A program made the translations under genes and the position numbers. The notes below the pieces were generated by a model. The model did no database searches. It saw nothing but the letters and a program-made list of their open reading frames with translations, and was not told the DNA's origin. A stretch of 5,165 bases of DNA from an uncultured Lachnospiraceae bacterium (lineage in GTDB: Bacteria; Bacillota; Clostridia; Lachnospirales; Lachnospiraceae), in the NCBI GenBank assembly GCA_902767065.1, contig CACXFW010000045.1, forward strand, positions 1 to 5,165, written 5' to 3'. Below are positions 5,104-5,165 of this stretch, piece by piece; within the stretch, counting starts at the first letter, position 1; the number at the start of each line of letters is the position of its first letter.

Positions 5104-5165
5104 CTGGAATTGCTCATGATCCAGTCAGATAAGCTTGCTTATCTGACGGATCTGAGCGGTTCCAG
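5104..5165 (+). other. long imperfect hairpin downstream of fakA
   Basis: A nearly continuous inverted repeat reaches the window edge. CTGGAA (5104-5109) pairs with TTCCAG (5160-5165), two T-G wobbles follow, GCTCA (5112-5116) pairs with TGAGC (5153-5157), GATCC (5118-5122) with GGATC (5148-5152), and GTCAGATAAG (5124-5133) with CTTATCTGAC (5138-5147) around a CTTG loop. Only two single-base bulges (5117 and 5123) interrupt it, giving about 28 pairs. There is no U tract within the window. It could be a transcript-end structure or a leader element of the next gene. The pairing may extend beyond the window. Confidence 0.7.

Noticed and set aside
5088..5105. AGGAGGTGCT on the minus strand at 5096-5105 as a start signal for a minus-strand gene, identical over 10 bases to the rpmB ribosome site
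   Set aside because: No start codon lies at a usable distance downstream on that strand, and the region beyond is the fakA coding sequence.

Overview
The window reads as a chromosomal segment of an anaerobic, low-to-mid GC Firmicute of the class Clostridia, most likely a Lachnospiraceae-type bacterium. The evidence is a GerW/YtfJ sporulation-type protein behind a DUF2953 protein (the ytfI-ytfJ pair of Bacillus), strong AGGAGG-type ribosome binding sites, and the typical Firmicutes arrangement of rpmB diverging from yloU-fakA (yloV). Taxonomy below class is inference. No mobile element, tRNA, rRNA, CRISPR array or defence gene is visible.

Region 1 (about 1-2700, + strand) is a run of four co-directional genes: a Nudix hydrolase with a perfect Nudix box, a 108-residue protein I cannot name, a membrane-anchored DUF2953 protein (YtfI-like) and GerW. 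The first two are tightly coupled. The next gaps (146 and 151 bp) and the sequence after gerW each carry a short degenerate tandem repeat, with periods of 23, 41 and 15 bp. The run ends at a 13-bp perfect hairpin terminator that also serves the convergent rpmB.

Region 2 (about 2700-3040) holds rpmB (ribosomal protein L28, zinc-ribbon form) on the minus strand. A compact divergent control region follows, with two well-formed sigma-A-like promoters whose -35 boxes lie 15 bp apart and an imperfect inverted repeat between them.

Region 3 (3040-5165, + strand) is the yloU-fakA operon. YloU is an Asp23/Gls24-family protein. FakA is the fatty acid kinase that phosphorylates FakB-bound fatty acids so that exogenous fatty acids can enter phospholipid synthesis. 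FakA starts at TTG. Its kinase and C-terminal domains look intact, but two of the three expected zinc ligands of its middle domain are replaced. Downstream, a long imperfect hairpin runs to the window edge.

The gene content is mostly housekeeping, and I do not see a clear new multi-gene system. The points most worth a second look are the repeat-bearing, in-frame-open tails after three consecutive genes, the altered FakA middle domain, and the long hairpin after fakA.
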